DNA from: Afipia sp. OHSU_II-C1
GTDB taxonomy: Bacteria; Pseudomonadota; Alphaproteobacteria; Rhizobiales; Xanthobacteraceae
Direction of reading: 5' to 3'
Assembly: GCF_000497575.1 (NCBI RefSeq)
Contig: NZ_APJI01000015.1
Coordinates: 62,001-126,000, forward strand
DNA length: 64,000 nucleotides
The notes under the pieces are model-generated. The model ran no database searches, had not been told where the DNA came from, and was given only the letters and a program-made list of their open reading frames with translations. Of the stretch, positions 54,814 to 62,956 are shown in pieces. The position numbers and the translations under genes are program-made. How positions within the stretch are numbered: position 1 is the first letter of the stretch; each line of letters starts with the position of its first letter.

Positions 54814-56144
54814 AAGAAGAAACCTGCGATCATCGCGACGACGCAGATCGCCATTGCCGCCGTCGACAGCCACCCCAGCCAGAGCAGCGGACCGGTGATC
54901 GCAAACTTGCTCATCACATCGCGGCGGCGCGCCATGACCATCAACAGAACCATGACGGGCACCGCGAGCACGCCGTTGATCACAGCGCTCCAGTACAATG
55001 CCGAGATCGGATTGATCGGCGTAAAATTAAGACCGATGCCGATACCGGCCGACAATGCCAGCACCGAATAAAACGCCCGCGCTTCACGCGGCTTGCGGGC
55101 AAGGCCGACCGGCCATCGGCGGCCCTCGCCGATCGCGTAAGCTGCAGACCCCGCGAGCACCGGAACGGCCAGCAACCCGGTACCGATAATGCCGAGCGCG
55201 AAAATGAACTCGGCAAAAACACCGGCAATCGGTTTGAGTGCTTCCGCCGCCTGCGCGGACGATTCGATGTCGGTTTTACCCGCCGCATTCAGTGTCGCCG
55301 CTGCCGTGATGATGATCGAGATCGCAATCAGATTCGAGAACGCCATCCCCACAATGGTGTCAGCGCGGATGCGGTGAAACTCCTTCTGTGCTCCATGGTG
55401 CTCTTCTACGAGCGGCCGCTTCTTCGAATCGATACGCTGCTCCTCCGCCTCCTGAGAGGCTTGCCAGAAGAACAGATAGGGGGAGATGGTCGTGCCGAGG
55501 ATGGCGACCAGCGTGGTCAGGAACGCTGATGTCCATTGCACATGCGGGATACCGATTCCGCGCAGCGCATCACCCCACGAGACTTTCGTCACCGCAAGCG
55601 CAGCGACGTAAGCGAACAGGCTGAGCGTCAGCCATTTCAACACGGAGCTGTAACGTTTGTAGTCGAGAAAAATCTGAGCAACAGTCGAGGCCACACCGAA
55701 CACCAGCACGTAGAGAAAGCCGGGACCACCGATCAAAAGCTTGAGCGCATCGCCCATGGCCGCCAGATCCGCTGCGATATTGATCGTGTTGGCGATGAAG
55801 AGCAGTGCCACGATGATGTTGAGCACCCAGACTGGGTAATGGCGGCAGACATTGCCGGCGATGCCAAGGCCTGTGACGCGACCAACCCGAGCAGAGATTT
55901 CCTGAATCGCCACCATCAGCGGGAATGTCAGCAGCATGGTCCAGCCGATGCCGTAACCCAGCTGCGCACCCGCCTGGCTATAAGTCCCGATGCCGGACGG
56001 ATCGTCATCCGAGGCACCGGTGATGAGGCCGGGGCCGAGCGTCTTCAGAAAGCCGCGCAGGCTGGATGGCCTCTGCTGCTCGTCTTTATGCCCCGGCTTT
56101 TCCGGCTCTGGCTTCTTCCGGTGATCGTTTTTCTGATGTGTCAT
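54810..56144 (-). CDS. Nramp-related divalent metal transporter
   Basis: A 444-residue protein with about eleven helices. Helix 1 holds GPGLITGASDDDPSGIGTYS, where Nramp has DPGN; helix 6 reads GTTISPYLFFWQASQEAEEQ, where Mn/Fe Nramps carry MPH. These changes place it in the Nramp-related branch, some members of which move magnesium, so the metal is uncertain. A charged cytoplasmic N-terminus (HRKKPEPEKPGHKDEQQ) is visible. Its 5' end overlaps the 3' end of the EamA gene by 59 bases in another frame, which suggests coupled expression. Confidence 0.9.
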   Translation of the reverse strand: MTHQKNDHRKKPEPEKPGHKDEQQRPSSLRGFLKTLGPGLITGASDDDPSGIGTYSQAGAQLGYGIGWTMLLTFPLMVAIQEISARVGRVTGLGIAGNVCRHYPVWVLNIIVALLFIANTINIAADLAAMGDALKLLIGGPGFLYVLVFGVASTVAQIFLDYKRYSSVLKWLTLSLFAYVAALAVTKVSWGDALRGIGIPHVQWTSAFLTTLVAILGTTISPYLFFWQASQEAEEQRIDSKKRPLVEEHHGAQKEFHRIRADTIVGMAFSNLIAISIIITAAATLNAAGKTDIESSAQAAEALKPIAGVFAEFIFALGIIGTGLLAVPVLAGSAAYAIGEGRRWPVGLARKPREARAFYSVLALSAGIGIGLNFTPINPISALYWSAVINGVLAVPVMVLLMVMARRRDVMSKFAITGPLLWLGWLSTAAMAICVVAMIAGFFF

Positions 56145-57117
56145 GCTCGCGTCCGGCCGCGGCAGACAACGGCCCCGGCGAGCGCTGGTTCCGTTGAGCC
56201 TTGATGGATGGCACCGACGGCCGGGTTACCAGATAAATGCCGAGTGCAACCGGTACAATCCCGAGAATATCCGCCAGCGTGACGTGCTCGCCGAGCAGGA
56301 GCCAGCCGAACAGCACCCCGAGCGGCGGCATCAGGAAGTGGTAAGAGCTCGCCGCCGTCGCGCCCATGACGCGGATCAGGTGCTGCCACAGCAGGTAGCC
56401 GACCAGCGATCCAAGCAGGGTCAGATAGGCGAGCGACAACAACAGCCGCCCGGTCGGCACAATCTCCGAGATGCTTTCGAATGAAAACGCAAACGGGATC
56501 AGCACCAATCCGCCTGCGAGGTTCTGCACCGCGTTGCCGATCAGTATGCCGCCCTGCGGCGCAAGTTTCTTGTAAAGAATGGTGCCCGCGACGATCGAGA
56601 GCAGCGCGCAGAAGGTGAAAATCAGACCCGTCGCATTGTCCTGACCGCCGCCTGTGGAAAGACGATGCGTGACGATAAAGCCCACGCCGCCAACGCCGAG
56701 CACGAGACCGATGATCTTTTGCAGGGTCAGCCTCTCGCTGAGAAACATCGCGGCCAACACGGCGGTCAGCACAGGATTGGCGCTGACCACGAGCGTGCCC
56801 AGACCGGCGGAGACGGTGCGCAGCCCGACATAGCCGAGACCGAGATACATCGCGTTGTTGGCGATACCGATCACGACGAATGCGAAAAGATCGCGCCTGG
56901 TCAAAGCGATCTCTCCGGGCTTGAGAGCCGCGAGTCCAAGCATGATCAGTCCGGCCAGCAGAAAGCGCGTCATAAGCAGCATTAACGGCGGGCAATCGGC
57001 GAGCGCTACCTTGGCGACCGCGAACGACAGGCTCCAGACCACGCAAAACAAGGCAATCTGGAACGGCAGCCAATGACTGCGCGTACTCTGAGCGGGCAAC
57101 GGGACGGCGATGGACAT
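56086..57117 (-). CDS. EamA-family (DMT) transporter
   Basis: A 343-residue exporter with ten helices formed by two EamA repeats (about 18-145 and 162-295); VVWSLSFAVAKVALADCPP, FLSERLTLQKIIGLVLGVGG and LLLGEHVTLADILGIVPVALG mark the repeats. Members export amino acids, nucleosides or drugs. After the last helix a charged tail of about 45 residues runs into the Nramp-like gene. It is divergent from a LysR regulator that is probably its controller. Confidence 0.9.
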   Translation of the reverse strand: MSIAVPLPAQSTRSHWLPFQIALFCVVWSLSFAVAKVALADCPPLMLLMTRFLLAGLIMLGLAALKPGEIALTRRDLFAFVVIGIANNAMYLGLGYVGLRTVSAGLGTLVVSANPVLTAVLAAMFLSERLTLQKIIGLVLGVGGVGFIVTHRLSTGGGQDNATGLIFTFCALLSIVAGTILYKKLAPQGGILIGNAVQNLAGGLVLIPFAFSFESISEIVPTGRLLLSLAYLTLLGSLVGYLLWQHLIRVMGATAASSYHFLMPPLGVLFGWLLLGEHVTLADILGIVPVALGIYLVTRPSVPSIKAQRNQRSPGPLSAAAGREHDTSEKRSPEEARAGKAGA

Positions 57118-57157
57118 GGCTGTCTCCTTCGCCTCCCGAAATAGGCCTCTTCATTGT

Positions 57158-57184
57158 CATTTGAAAATTAAATGATAAAATCAT
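57158..57184. promoter_or_regulatory. Overlapping inverted repeats between EamA and LysR genes
   Basis: CATTT-gaaaatt-AAATG (57158-57174) overlaps ATGAT-aaa-ATCAT (57172-57184) in a strikingly AT-rich stretch, 30 to 56 bases before the LysR start. The place and shape fit a LysR binding and autoregulation site. Confidence 0.55.
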
Positions 57185-57213
57185 AATCAGTGGAAAAATA
57201 AATAGGTGCGGCT

Positions 57214-58077
57214 ATGCTGGATCTCGAGCTTCTGCGCAGCTTCGTCTCTGTGGTGGAATCCGGCGGCTTTACCCGCGCCGGCGAACGCGTCCACCGCACG
57301 CAATCCACCGTGAGCCAGCAGATCAAGCGTCTCGAAGACGACTTCGGCCGTATCTTGCTCAATCGCAACGGCAAGACGGTGACACCCACCGAAGACGGCG
57401 AGCGCCTGCTCTCCTATGCACGGCGGATTCTGTCGCTGGCGGAAGAAGCACGCGACGTTCTCGTGCGTCCGGCGACGGAAGGCGCGGTACGGCTCGGCAT
57501 CCCGGAGGATTTCGCCGCGTATCGATTGACCCAGCTACTGGCGAACTTCGCGCGGTCGCGGCCGGGCGTGCGACTCGACGTGCGCGCCGACCAGAGCACC
57601 TATCTGCGCCGCGACCTCGAACGCGGCGACATTGATCTGGCGCTGATCAAGCGTGACGCCGGCGAAAAAGGCGGCATTGCGGTGTGGCCGGAGCGCGTGC
57701 ACTGGGTGACCAGCAAGAAGAACCCAATCGACGCAAAGGCACAGTCGCTGCCGCTGGTGTTCTTCGCGATCGGATGCCTCTATCGAACCCGCGCGATCCA
57801 TTCCATCGAGTCGGCCGGACGCAACTGGCACATGGCCTATACCAGTTCGAGCCTGTCCGGCATTCAGGCGGCGGTGGCCGCAGGGCTCGGGCTCAGCATC
57901 CTTCCGCAAATTGCCATTCAGCCTGATCATCGCGTGCTGACGGCAAAGGATGGTTTCGCTCCAATCGACAAGACCGAAGTCGCGCTGGTGGCGTCACCTG
58001 AGGCAAGTCCGGCTACGCTTCGTCTTGCTGATCGTCTTGCGGAATTTTGCAGTGAGGTTCAGGAGAAGGCCGCCTGA
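57214..58077 (+). CDS. LysR-family transcriptional regulator
   Basis: A 287-residue regulator. The N-terminal HTH is LELLRSFVSVVESGGFTRAG and VHRTQSTVSQQIKRLE; the linker helix and periplasmic-binding-like effector domain follow (about 90-285: GAVRLGIPEDFA, RSRPGVRLDVRADQS, YTSSSLSGIQAAVAAGLGLS). It is divergent from an EamA exporter, the usual arrangement for LysR control of an exporter. The effector is unknown. Confidence 0.93.
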   Translation: MLDLELLRSFVSVVESGGFTRAGERVHRTQSTVSQQIKRLEDDFGRILLNRNGKTVTPTEDGERLLSYARRILSLAEEARDVLVRPATEGAVRLGIPEDFAAYRLTQLLANFARSRPGVRLDVRADQSTYLRRDLERGDIDLALIKRDAGEKGGIAVWPERVHWVTSKKNPIDAKAQSLPLVFFAIGCLYRTRAIHSIESAGRNWHMAYTSSSLSGIQAAVAAGLGLSILPQIAIQPDHRVLTAKDGFAPIDKTEVALVASPEASPATLRLADRLAEFCSEVQEKAA

Positions 58078-58081
58078 GCGT

Positions 58082-58774
58082 TCAGTAACACCGCGACGCC
58101 GCGATGGTATGCACGCGGCGATCGCCGAGCACATGCGCGGTGAAGGCCAGGGTCTGGAAGATTGCCGCAAAGGCCACATCGCGAATGCTGAGGCCACCGG
58201 TATAGGCGCCGAATGCCGGCATCACCGCCCGCTCCCCGTCGCTGGCAAAGCATCGCCGCTCGACCGAACGGCCGCGTGTCGAGACACGCGCCTTGGGATG
58301 AAGATGGCCTGCGATCTCGCCAACCGCACCGGTCGGCTCATGGCGAAACACAATCGGCCCTATGGCGACCTCGTCCGCGACCGTACCGCCAAGATCGCGC
58401 GGCAGTGCCGGATCGTGATTGCCGGAAATCCAGATCCAGTCGCGCCGCATCTGCAAGGTGGATAGTGCTTCGCGGTCATCCGGCGACAGCCGTTCATGCG
58501 CTTCGCGATCATGGAAGCTGTCACCCAGCGCAATCACCGTGCGCGGATCGTGGCGCGCGATCACCGCTCCGAGCCGGGCCAACGTCGCCGCCGTATCGAA
58601 CGGCGGCAGCAGCACACCGCGCTGCGCGAAGCTGGAACCCTTTTCAAGATGCAGATCGGAAACGACCAGCAGGCGCTCATCTTCCCAGAACAACGCACCG
58701 GCGATATCCGCGGTGAACGTCACGCCCGCGACAGTCACTTCTGGAACCCGATCTGCCGCCTGCGCGCCGTGCAT
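58082..58774 (-). CDS. pdeM: Ligase-associated DNA damage response endonuclease PdeM
   Basis: A 230-residue metallophosphoesterase. Motifs are LLVVSDLHLEKG, VIALGDSFHD, WISGNHDP and IAGHLHPKA, giving a two-metal site. It belongs to the set of ligase-associated repair proteins (exonuclease, ATP-dependent ligase, Lhr-type helicase, PdeM). It lies six bases downstream of the helicase gene, so both are one transcript; ligase and exonuclease genes are not seen here. Confidence 0.93.
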   Translation of the reverse strand: MHGAQAADRVPEVTVAGVTFTADIAGALFWEDERLLVVSDLHLEKGSSFAQRGVLLPPFDTAATLARLGAVIARHDPRTVIALGDSFHDREAHERLSPDDREALSTLQMRRDWIWISGNHDPALPRDLGGTVADEVAIGPIVFRHEPTGAVGEIAGHLHPKARVSTRGRSVERRCFASDGERAVMPAFGAYTGGLSIRDVAFAAIFQTLAFTAHVLGDRRVHTIAASRCY

Positions 58775-58780
58775 CTCTTG

Positions 58781-61342
58781 TCAATCCTGATCGGGCGACA
58801 TCGCCTCTTTGACGAGTTCCTCGGCGGCTTCCGCCAGCAACTCGTCAGACGCTTCGCCATAAACCGCTTCGCGGCCGATTTCCAGCATCACCGGCACCGC
58901 CAGCGGCGATACCCGGTCGAGCTCCTTGTGCGTGATTCGGCCCTTGATCCGGATCAGCATATCGCTGAGACGGCGAATATCCAAAAGACCGGTCGCGGCA
59001 TCGGCTCGCGCCGCGCGCAACAGCACATGGTCAGGCTGATGCTTGCGCAAAACATCGTAGACGAGATCGGTCGAGAACAGCACCTGCCGGCGCGATTTCT
59101 CCTCGCCGGTGAACCGCCGCGCGATCAGGCCCGAGATCACGGCGCAGGTGCGGAACGTGCGCTTCATCAGCGCAGATTCCGCGAGCCACGCTTCGAGGTC
59201 ATCGCCGAGCATGTCGGCATCGAACAGCGCGTCGAGATTGAGCCGATCGCTCCGGATCATCGACGACATATCGCCGAGCGACCACACCGCGAGCGCGTAT
59301 TCATTAGCGACAAAGCCGAGCGGCTTGGCGCGCGCCCGCTCCAGCCGCCGTGTCAGCAACATGCCGAGCGTCTGGTGTGCAAGACGCCCTTCGAACGGAT
59401 AGCAGACGAGATAATGCTTGTCAGCGCGCGGAAATGTTTCGACGATCAGCTCGCGCGGCCCCGGCACGCGGGAAAACGCGGCCTGCAGCGACAGCCATTC
59501 GCGGACCTGATCGGGCAGCCCTTTCCATGCACGCTGGTCCGCGAGCAGCAGGCGCACGCGCTCGGCCAGATAGGTCGAGAGCGGGAACTTGCCGCCCATA
59601 TAGGAAGGCACCTTGGCATTGGCATCGTTGCTGCGCGATACATAAACCTCATCCTCCATCAACGCTTCGTAACGCACCACCTCGCCGCCGAACACAAACG
59701 TGTCGCCGGGCACGAGCCCCTCGATGAAGTATTCTTCGATCTGGCCGAGCATCCGCCCGCCCCGCGCAATCGCGCCGGTGGAGCCCGACCCCTTGCTGCG
59801 GCCACGCACCAGCTTCACTTTCAGCATCGGCTCTTCAACGATGGTACCGACGTTGAGACGGTAGCTCTGGCGCACGCGCGGATTGGCGACCCGCCACCTT
59901 CCGGCCTTGTCCTGCTTGATGCGAGCAAACCGCTCATAGCTTTTCAGCGCGTACCCCCCAGTCGCCACAAAGTCGATCACATCATCGAAGTCCTTGCGCG
60001 GCAAATCGAGATACGGCGCGGCACTGCGCACTTCCTCATAAAGAGCATCGGCGAAAAATGGCTCGCCGCAGGCGCAGCCAAGAACATGCTGCGCGAGCAC
60101 ATCGAGCGATCCGGTCCGCTGCGGCGGCGTGTCCTGCGCGTTCTCCGCGACCGCATCGATGGCGGCACGGCATTCCAGCACCTCGAAACGATTGGCCGGG
60201 ACCATAACCGCGCGCGACGGCTCATCGAGGCGGTGGTTGGCGCGGCCGATCCGCTGCATCAGCCGCGATGCTCCTTTCGGCGCCCCGACATTGATGACGA
60301 GATCGATATCGCCCCAGTCGATGCCAAGATCGAGCGACGAAGTGCAGACCACGCCGCGCAGCTTGCCCGCCGCCATCGCGTCCTCGACCTTGCGACGCTG
60401 CGCGACATCGAGCGAGCCGTGATGCAGAGCTATCGCCAGCCCGTCGTCATTGATCCGCCACAGATCCTGAAACAGCATCTCCGCCTGTGCACGCGTATTG
60501 ACGAACATCAGCGACGTCTTGTTGGCCTTCACCAGATCGTAGATTTCGCCAAGCGCGTGGCGCGCCATGTGTCCCGCCCACGGCAGTCGCTCCTTTGTAT
60601 CGAGCATTTCGACAATGGGGGCCGCGCCCGCATCCGCGATGACAAGATCGGCCATACGCTCAATGCCCGATTGCTGCGGCACCAGATAGCGGCGCAGATC
60701 ATCCGGCTCCGCGACCGTCGCCGACAGACCCACTGTCGTGGCCTGCGGCGCGAGCCGCCATAGCCGCGCGAGGCCGAGCGACAGCAGATCGCCGCGCTTC
60801 GACGTTACCAGCGCGTGCAGCTCGTCGAGCACAATCCGCTTCAGCGACGAGAAAAGATACGGCGCGTCATCGGACGAGAGCAGCAGCGCAAGCTGTTCGG
60901 GCGTGGTCAGCAGAATGTCCGGCGGGTATTTGCGCTGCCGCTGCCGCCGCGACACCGGCGTGTCGCCGGTGCGGGTCTCGACCCGAACCGGCAGCTTCAT
61001 GTCGGCGATCGGCCGTTCGAGATTGCGAGCGATGTCGACCGCCAGCGCCTTGAGCGGCGAGATATAGAGCGTGTGCAGGCCACCACTGCGCACAACGCTG
61101 CGTCCCGTCGACATTGTTTTCGCGGATTTCAGTTGCGGCGAGCCGAGTTCCACGAGTGTCGGCAGAAATCCCGCCAGCGTCTTGCCCGCGCCGGTCGGTG
61201 CGATCAGCAAGGCGGACCTGTTATCCTGCGCTTTTGCCAGCAGATCGAGCTGATGCGCGCGCGGCGACCAGCCCCGCGCCGCGAACCAGCGCTGGAAAAT
61301 CCCGGGCAGCAAATCGGGCGATGTCGGGGTCTTGGTGTCCAC
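58781..61342 (-). CDS. Ligase-associated DEXH-box helicase (Lhr type)
   Basis: An 853-residue SF2 helicase. Walker A is APTGAGKTLAGFLPTLVE, motif II is VLDELHAL, motif III VGLSATV, motif IV region LMFVNTRAQAEMLFQ and motif VI QRIGRANHRLD. The C-terminal half is the Lhr/DEAD-associated winged-helix and beta-barrel region. The start is GTG at 61342. Family members unwind DNA and RNA:DNA hybrids during alkylation and crosslink repair. It is operonic with PdeM. Confidence 0.94.
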   Translation of the reverse strand: MDTKTPTSPDLLPGIFQRWFAARGWSPRAHQLDLLAKAQDNRSALLIAPTGAGKTLAGFLPTLVELGSPQLKSAKTMSTGRSVVRSGGLHTLYISPLKALAVDIARNLERPIADMKLPVRVETRTGDTPVSRRQRQRKYPPDILLTTPEQLALLLSSDDAPYLFSSLKRIVLDELHALVTSKRGDLLSLGLARLWRLAPQATTVGLSATVAEPDDLRRYLVPQQSGIERMADLVIADAGAAPIVEMLDTKERLPWAGHMARHALGEIYDLVKANKTSLMFVNTRAQAEMLFQDLWRINDDGLAIALHHGSLDVAQRRKVEDAMAAGKLRGVVCTSSLDLGIDWGDIDLVINVGAPKGASRLMQRIGRANHRLDEPSRAVMVPANRFEVLECRAAIDAVAENAQDTPPQRTGSLDVLAQHVLGCACGEPFFADALYEEVRSAAPYLDLPRKDFDDVIDFVATGGYALKSYERFARIKQDKAGRWRVANPRVRQSYRLNVGTIVEEPMLKVKLVRGRSKGSGSTGAIARGGRMLGQIEEYFIEGLVPGDTFVFGGEVVRYEALMEDEVYVSRSNDANAKVPSYMGGKFPLSTYLAERVRLLLADQRAWKGLPDQVREWLSLQAAFSRVPGPRELIVETFPRADKHYLVCYPFEGRLAHQTLGMLLTRRLERARAKPLGFVANEYALAVWSLGDMSSMIRSDRLNLDALFDADMLGDDLEAWLAESALMKRTFRTCAVISGLIARRFTGEEKSRRQVLFSTDLVYDVLRKHQPDHVLLRAARADAATGLLDIRRLSDMLIRIKGRITHKELDRVSPLAVPVMLEIGREAVYGEASDELLAEAAEELVKEAMSPDQD

Positions 61343-61424
61343 CGCCTAGAAGTAAGGCGTCACGCGGTCGCGGTCGAGAGCAGCGCGGAAATCCGCCCTG
61401 CCCTCGCACGTATTATTTTATCCG

Positions 61425-62642
61425 CTATTGGCTGACCGGCTTTGCATCGAGATCCCAGTCCTTGCCGTTGAATGTTCCGATAAACAACGTCTTGATCGGC
61501 GAATAATCATCGGGCGAGGTTGAATAGGTAATACCGGGCAGGAAAATCGGCGCCTTGTAGCCGGCCAGCGACGTGGCGTGCTTCAGAACATTGGCATGGG
61601 TCAGTTCATCGCCGCACTTTTCGAGAATGCGGGCCATGGTCACCGCCTGCGAATACCCCTGGAACGCGATAGTGTTGTCCTGATCGACATTCGGCAAATA
61701 CTTTGTCCGCAGCTCCTGAAATCCTTTTACATCCGGATCATCTGCCCATTTGGGACTGCCCACTTCCTTGGTGTAGCTCGCGGCCACGATGCCGATGGCG
61801 TTATCCGCGCCGGCGGCATTCAAAATCGACCGGCCACTCGACGTGCTGACCAACAGATGCAGCGGCTTCCAGTTAAGCTCCGCGACCTTGCGGATCGATT
61901 GCGACGTCGCCTTGCCGGTGGAGATATTGTAGAAAACATCCGCGCCGGATTTCGACAGATTGATCATCTGCGAATCGATGGTCGGGTCCGTGAGATCGTA
62001 GGACGCCTCCGCGACGACCTTCACCTTGCCGCCGGCTTCCGTCAGAATCTCCTTGAACGAATTCATGTAGTCGCGGCCGAACTCGTCGTTCTGGTAGAGG
62101 ATGGCAACCTTCGCGTCCGGCTTCTTTTGCAACAGATAGCGCGCAAGGATCCGGCCCTCGGTCGGATAGAGCGGCAGGCCCGGCGTGGTCCATTTGAAAT
62201 TCTTTGGATCGTTCCAGCGCCCTGCGCCAGTGTTGAGAAGAAGCTGCGGGATGTTCTTGCCGTTGAGATACTTCTGCACGGCGGTCTGGGGGCCGGTGCC
62301 GAGCGAGCCAAACAACGCGAGCACTTCCTCCTGCTCGACCAGACGCCGCGTCGCCTCGACCGTCTTCGGCGCGCTGTAAGAGTCATCCAGCGTCAGGAAC
62401 GTGACCTTGCGCCCGTTGATGCCACCCTTTTCATTCAGCATCTGGAAATACGCCGCCTGGGTGCGGCCGATCACGCCATAGAGCGAACCCGGCCCGGAAT
62501 GCGGCACGGTCTGGCCGAGCTTGATTTCGGTGTCGCTCGCACCCGGGTCGTATTTCTTCTGCGCCTGCGCGGCGGATGCCACCATCAGAACGGCCGCCGA
62601 GAACGCAGCGCCGGCGGCAAACGACTTCATCGTCTTTTTCAT
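61425..62642 (-). CDS. ABC transporter substrate-binding protein, branched-chain amino acid type
   Basis: A 405-residue periplasmic binding protein (Leu/Ile/Val-type, Peripla_BP_6). The signal peptide is about residues 1-27 (AASAQAQ-like, ending ASAAQAQ). The mature start, SDTEIKLGQTVPHSGPGSLYG, and NGRKVTFLTLDDSYSAPKTVE are typical. No permease or ATPase gene adjoins it, so it is an orphan component; ligands of such proteins in Rhizobiales include aromatic acids and amides. ATG 62642 is preceded by GGGAG. Confidence 0.93.
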   Translation of the reverse strand: MKKTMKSFAAGAAFSAAVLMVASAAQAQKKYDPGASDTEIKLGQTVPHSGPGSLYGVIGRTQAAYFQMLNEKGGINGRKVTFLTLDDSYSAPKTVEATRRLVEQEEVLALFGSLGTGPQTAVQKYLNGKNIPQLLLNTGAGRWNDPKNFKWTTPGLPLYPTEGRILARYLLQKKPDAKVAILYQNDEFGRDYMNSFKEILTEAGGKVKVVAEASYDLTDPTIDSQMINLSKSGADVFYNISTGKATSQSIRKVAELNWKPLHLLVSTSSGRSILNAAGADNAIGIVAASYTKEVGSPKWADDPDVKGFQELRTKYLPNVDQDNTIAFQGYSQAVTMARILEKCGDELTHANVLKHATSLAGYKAPIFLPGITYSTSPDDYSPIKTLFIGTFNGKDWDLDAKPVSQ

Positions 62643-62956
62643 TTCTTGTTGTCTCCCTGAACTGATTCAGCAGCATTCTGCGATGCCTTTTGATTCTCCG
62701 GACGTATTCCCCGTGGATCGGATGCAGATCACGGCATCCTGCCGTGCGATGCCGCCCTGTCTTGCGTTTTGGCGTCACGGCCGGTCTTTTTGCCCGGTCG
62801 CCGCAGGTCAGCCGTCCTGCCGCACCGTAACCGCCTCTAATTCCAGTAAAATTTCGTGAAGTCACCCTGCGTCAATTTGGCTCAGGTGTGGCCCGCGAGG
62901 TACAGCCGAACAGCCCGAGAACCGCTAAGCAGAAGAGCAATCTGAAGTGGAATTCC
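62643..62956. other. Divergent non-coding region, binding protein / outer-membrane barrel
   Basis: A gap of 314 bases between divergent genes. It must hold both promoters. I find no strong consensus promoter and no large dyad. Short frames cross it on both strands but none has a ribosome site and family-like sequence. Confidence 0.5.

Noticed and set aside
58496-60763. 755-codon open frame antisense to the helicase and PdeM
   Set aside because: A shadow of two strongly supported genes, and it crosses the boundary between them.
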